This document shows positions 4,408 to 7,184 of a stretch of 7,184 bases of DNA, piece by piece (position 1 is the first letter of the stretch; each line of letters opens with the position of its first letter). Where the stretch lies: contig JBBKWX010000003.1 in NCBI GenBank assembly GCA_037969175.1, forward strand, positions 1 to 7,184. Direction: 5' to 3'. The position numbers were made by a program, and so were the translations under genes. The notes beneath the pieces were generated by a model. That model was not told the origin of the DNA and searched no databases. It saw only the letters and a list, made by a program, of their open reading frames with translations. The stretch is from JBBKWX01 sp037969175 (lineage in GTDB: Bacteria; Bacteroidota; Bacteroidia; AKYH767-A; JBBKVM01).

Positions 4408-7184
4408 ATGACAAACATTAACACTATCAAAGCTAATTCCGGAATTTCTGCTTTTTGGTTAAAAGCAGTAGTTGGGATATTAGCACTCACCCTCTTCGCA
4501 TACAATTATGCGAAAGCGCAAACCTTTCCGGCAGCGCAGAGTTTACCTTACTCTCTGACTACTTACAGTGGAACAAGTTTTCCGACAGGATGGGCTGCAC
4601 ATCACATTTCCGGTTCTATAGCGACAAAGGATGTAATTCCAGCGGATGGAGACCAAACAAGAAGCGCCACCTCATTTGGCTGGAGAGATGAAGCCGCTAA
4701 CGGACTTTCTTTGATGTTGGATAGAAATGCCCCATCAGGCCCTACCGGAGCATGGTTACTTTCCATCAATACAACGAACATGAGTTCTGTACGCCTTTCT
4801 TGGATCTATCGACTGATCGCTACGGGGTCCAGAGATGTAAATATGGGTCTGCAATACCGTGTTGGTACCAGTGGTAACTTTACCGATCTGGGTGGGACTG
4901 CTGTTGAATATTACACAGCATCATCCCCTGCCTCACAAGCGCATACTATTTCTCTTCCTGCTCCGGCACTTAATCAAGCGGTAGTTCATATTCGATTTAT
5001 TTATTGGCAGACTACTAATGCTAACGGAACCCGACCACGTATCTCAATTGATGATATTGCTGTCTGCGGTGTGTCTTCATCTGTAGCAGGACCTGCACAG
5101 TCAATTTGTAATAGCACAACCGCCACACTTGCAGGTAATACGCCTACAAACGGTACCGGTGCATGGACTGTAACAGCAGGTACAGGCTCAGTTACTACTC
5201 CCGCAAGTCCAACATCCGGAGTTACCGGATTGAGTCTTGGAGCAAATACATTCCGTTGGACTATCTCAAATGGTTCATGTTCAGGTTCAACTCCATCTTT
5301 CAGTGATGTGACCATAACCCGATCTGCGGATCCTACAGCATCTAATGCAGGTTCACCGCAAACCATTTGTGCCACAACTGCTACCCTTGCCGGTAATACA
5401 CCGGGTGTAGGTAGCGGATTATGGACTCTTCAAGCAGGATCCGGATCCATAACAACTCCTTCAAGTCCAACATCCGGTATTACCGGACTTGGTGTTGGAG
5501 CAAATACATTCCGTTGGACAATTTCTAGCGGTGCTTGTACCCCTTCTTTCAGTGATGTAACAATTACCCGAGATGCGAGTCCTACTACTTCTAATGCAGG
5601 CTCTCCTCAATCCGTTTGTGTTGTTACAACTGCTACCCTTGCCGGTAATACAGCTGTTGTTGGAACAGGTGTATGGACAGTTCAAGCAGGATCAGGATCA
5701 GTTACAACTCCTTCAAGTCCAACATCCGGAGTTACCGGATTAAGCCTTGGAGCAAATACCTTCCGTTGGACTATTTCTAACGCTTCTTGTCCTCCATCAT
5801 TTAGTGATGTGACCATTACAAGATATGCGGATCCTACTACTTCCAATGCAGGTTCACCACAATCTGTTTGTGCTGCAACTGCTACCCTTGCAGGTAATAC
5901 TGCAGTTGATGGTACCGGAGCATGGACAGTTCAAGCGGGTTCAGGATCCGTAACAACTCCTTCAAGTCCAACATCCGGAGTTACCGGACTAAGCCTTGGA
6001 GCAAATACATTCCGTTGGACTATTTCTAACGGTTCTTGTACTCCTTCATTCAGTGATGTAACTATTACCAGAAATGCAGTGGTTGTGCCTTCTGTAAGTA
6101 TCGTAGCAGGTTCAAATCCGATCTGCCCGGGAGTTTCTGTTACATTCACCGCTACCCCTACCAATGGTGGAAGTACCCCTGTTTACCAGTGGAAAGTGAA
6201 TAATGGAAATGTTGGTACAGATAATTTCCAATACACGACTTCTGCCCTAAATCCAAATGATGTAGTTACTTGTGAACTTACTTCTAATGCAGTTTGTGCT
6301 TCACCTACTACTGCAACTTCAAGCGGTCTTGCTGTTTACAGTGCAACTTTACCATTTACTACAGATCTAAGCACTACTTCATGCTGGACGATTCAGCACG
6401 TAGGAGCGACTCCTGCTGGTGACTGGACGTTCGCTTCAAGCATGAGCAATCCTACATTGAGTCCTTTAGTTGGAACTCAAATGGCATATTTTAACTCAAA
6501 TGGTTTCGCAGCAGGTGCTTCATCAAGATTGGTTACTCCAAGACTTGAATTGAATACCATGTCGGAGCCTTACATGAGAATGAAAATTAGCCGTGATTCA
6601 GGATTCCCAAATAATAAAGATCTTACAGAAGTTCATGTAAGTACAGATGATGGAGCTACATGGACCGTTAAACCAATTCGCTCACCTATCCGTTATGGAG
6701 CAACTTTCACAACTCCGGGATGGTTCACTTTTGAATTGGATCTTACTCCATTTAAAGGTTCCTCTCAGGTAAGAGTTGGTCTCGTTGCTGTCGGCGCTGC
6801 CGGTAATAACATCGCAATCGATGAATTTGCTGTTCTTGAAGCTTCTTGCGCTGTTCCTCAGAATCTAACAGTGACAAGCATTACAACAACCAGTGCTCAG
6901 GTAAGCTGGAATCCAACTGCAGGTAACTCTAACTATCGTTTGAGATGGACCTATTACCAGGATACTTCTAGTTATGTACAGGTGTATGATTCAAGAAACC
7001 TTGTAAATAATACCAGCTTCACAATTACAGGTTTGTTACCTAATACCTTCTATACTTGGCAGGTAAGTGCTACTTGTTCAGGCACTTCAGTAGGATATCA
7101 ATGTTATCCGGATACTTTCAAAACGCTTGCAGGAAACATCCCTTGTGCTAAACCTTTTGGACTGAGTCATGTGTTGAATACAGG
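4408..7184 (+). CDS. Large secreted adhesin-like repeat protein, 3' end outside the window
   Basis: An open frame of 925 full codons with no stop before the window ends. The ATG at 4408 begins a signal peptide with a hydrophobic core (about 13-34) and a likely cut after AKA (Ala37). Then come a jelly-roll, choice-of-anchor-like domain (about 38-221, ending ISIDDIAVCG); four tandem repeats (227 to about 557); an Ig-like domain (about 561-647) starting PSVSIVAGSNPICPG; a second choice-of-anchor-like domain (about 648-811, ending IAIDEFAVLE); an FN3 domain (about 815-908) with VPQNLTVTSITTTSAQVSW; and the start of another FN3 (CAKPFGLSHV, near 915). Such proteins in Bacteroidota are usually surface-exposed or released and end in a T9SS tail or gliding-motility C-terminal domain, which would lie beyond the window. 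The role is probably adhesion or matrix; no catalytic domain is visible. The domain names rest on pattern recognition alone. Confidence 0.9.
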   Translation, partial: MTNINTIKANSGISAFWLKAVVGILALTLFAYNYAKAQTFPAAQSLPYSLTTYSGTSFPTGWAAHHISGSIATKDVIPADGDQTRSATSFGWRDEAANGLSLMLDRNAPSGPTGAWLLSINTTNMSSVRLSWIYRLIATGSRDVNMGLQYRVGTSGNFTDLGGTAVEYYTASSPASQAHTISLPAPALNQAVVHIRFIYWQTTNANGTRPRISIDDIAVCGVSSSVAGPAQSICNSTTATLAGNTPTNGTGAWTVTAGTGSVTTPASPTSGVTGLSLGANTFRWTISNGSCSGSTPSFSDVTITRSADPTASNAGSPQTICATTATLAGNTPGVGSGLWTLQAGSGSITTPSSPTSGITGLGVGANTFRWTISSGACTPSFSDVTITRDASPTTSNAGSPQSVCVVTTATLAGNTAVVGTGVWTVQAGSGSVTTPSSPTSGVTGLSLGANTFRWTISNASCPPSFSDVTITRYADPTTSNAGSPQSVCAATATLAGNTAVDGTGAWTVQAGSGSVTTPSSPTSGVTGLSLGANTFRWTISNGSCTPSFSDVTITRNAVVVPSVSIVAGSNPICPGVSVTFTATPTNGGSTPVYQWKVNNGNVGTDNFQYTTSALNPNDVVTCELTSNAVCASPTTATSSGLAVYSATLPFTTDLSTTSCWTIQHVGATPAGDWTFASSMSNPTLSPLVGTQMAYFNSNGFAAGASSRLVTPRLELNTMSEPYMRMKISRDSGFPNNKDLTEVHVSTDDGATWTVKPIRSPIRYGATFTTPGWFTFELDLTPFKGSSQVRVGLVAVGAAGNNIAIDEFAVLEASCAVPQNLTVTSITTTSAQVSWNPTAGNSNYRLRWTYYQDTSSYVQVYDSRNLVNNTSFTITGLLPNTFYTWQVSATCSGTSVGYQCYPDTFKTLAGNIPCAKPFGLSHVLNT
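5086..6078 (+). repeat. Four in-frame tandem repeats of 83-87 residues in the adhesin
   Basis: Units start at 5086, 5347, 5596 and 5848 (261, 249 and 252 bp, then about 231 bp). Each begins AG(S/P)..(Q)..C, continues TATLAGNT, a W-T pair, AG(S/T)GS(V/I)TTP, PTSG(V/I)TGL, GANTFRWTIS, a second Cys, and ends PSFSDVTITR. Two cysteines per unit, a conserved Trp pair and the beta-rich pattern fit an Ig-like fold. Unit 1 is longer and most diverged (extra SGS after the second Cys); unit 4 lacks the usual PT(T/A)SN linker. It is a coding repeat, not a CRISPR array. Confidence 0.9.

Noticed and set aside
4455..4691. A + strand 78-codon frame inside the adhesin start
   Set aside because: It overlaps the signal peptide and first domain in another frame, and its composition is not protein-like.
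5086..6078. CRISPR-like or satellite array
   Set aside because: The unit is about 250 bp, in frame, with diverged third positions and clear domain motifs, so it is a protein repeat.
5001..6164. Long open frames on the reverse strand across the tandem repeats
   Set aside because: They recur with the repeat period and lie fully antisense to a convincing coding frame, so they are shadows of the biased repeat sequence.

Overview
The window looks like chromosomal DNA from a free-living member of the Bacteroidota. Three things point there: a type IX secretion (T9SS) C-terminal sorting domain at the end of a small secreted protein, a large secreted repeat protein of the choice-of-anchor/Ig-like/FN3 type common in that phylum, and exact matches to the Bacteroidota promoter -7 element TAnnTTTG ahead of several transcription units. 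The DNA is AT-rich, and I saw no tRNA, rRNA, transposase or CRISPR array. Genus cannot be told from this window.

Layout, all genes on the + strand. Positions 7-2361 encode a multi-pass membrane histidine kinase with a periplasmic PDZ domain, about ten membrane segments, a GAF-like domain and a HisKA_3/HATPase core. After 62 bp comes its likely partner, a NarL/LuxR-type response regulator (2424-3050). Past that lies 170 bp of structured non-coding sequence ending in a strong terminator with a perfect 28-bp palindrome (3222-3256). A gap of about 300 bp follows, then a 137-residue secreted protein (3564-3977) that is little more than a signal peptide, a short linker and a T9SS sorting domain, with its own promoter and terminator.

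The region 4030-4407 has no convincing protein gene but is the richest in unexplained signals. It has a TAnnTTTG element (4137), a sequence able to fold into a long closed stem with an inner hairpin, and a strong terminator (4231-4262): together a candidate small RNA of about 110 nt. A second TAnnTTTG element (4364) precedes the next gene. The same 12-mer lies 39 bp and 38 bp upstream of these two -7 elements, suggesting shared control. From 4408 to the window end runs a large secreted protein (at least 925 residues, 3' end missing) with a signal peptide, two jelly-roll-like choice-of-anchor domains, four tandem repeats of about 83-87 residues, an Ig-like domain and FN3 domains.

Taken together, this is a membrane-sensing two-component system next to secreted, surface-destined proteins. 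Whether the regulator controls them is a guess from proximity. The points most worth a second look are the candidate RNA with its shared upstream element, the cargo-less T9SS protein, and the PDZ-sensor kinase.
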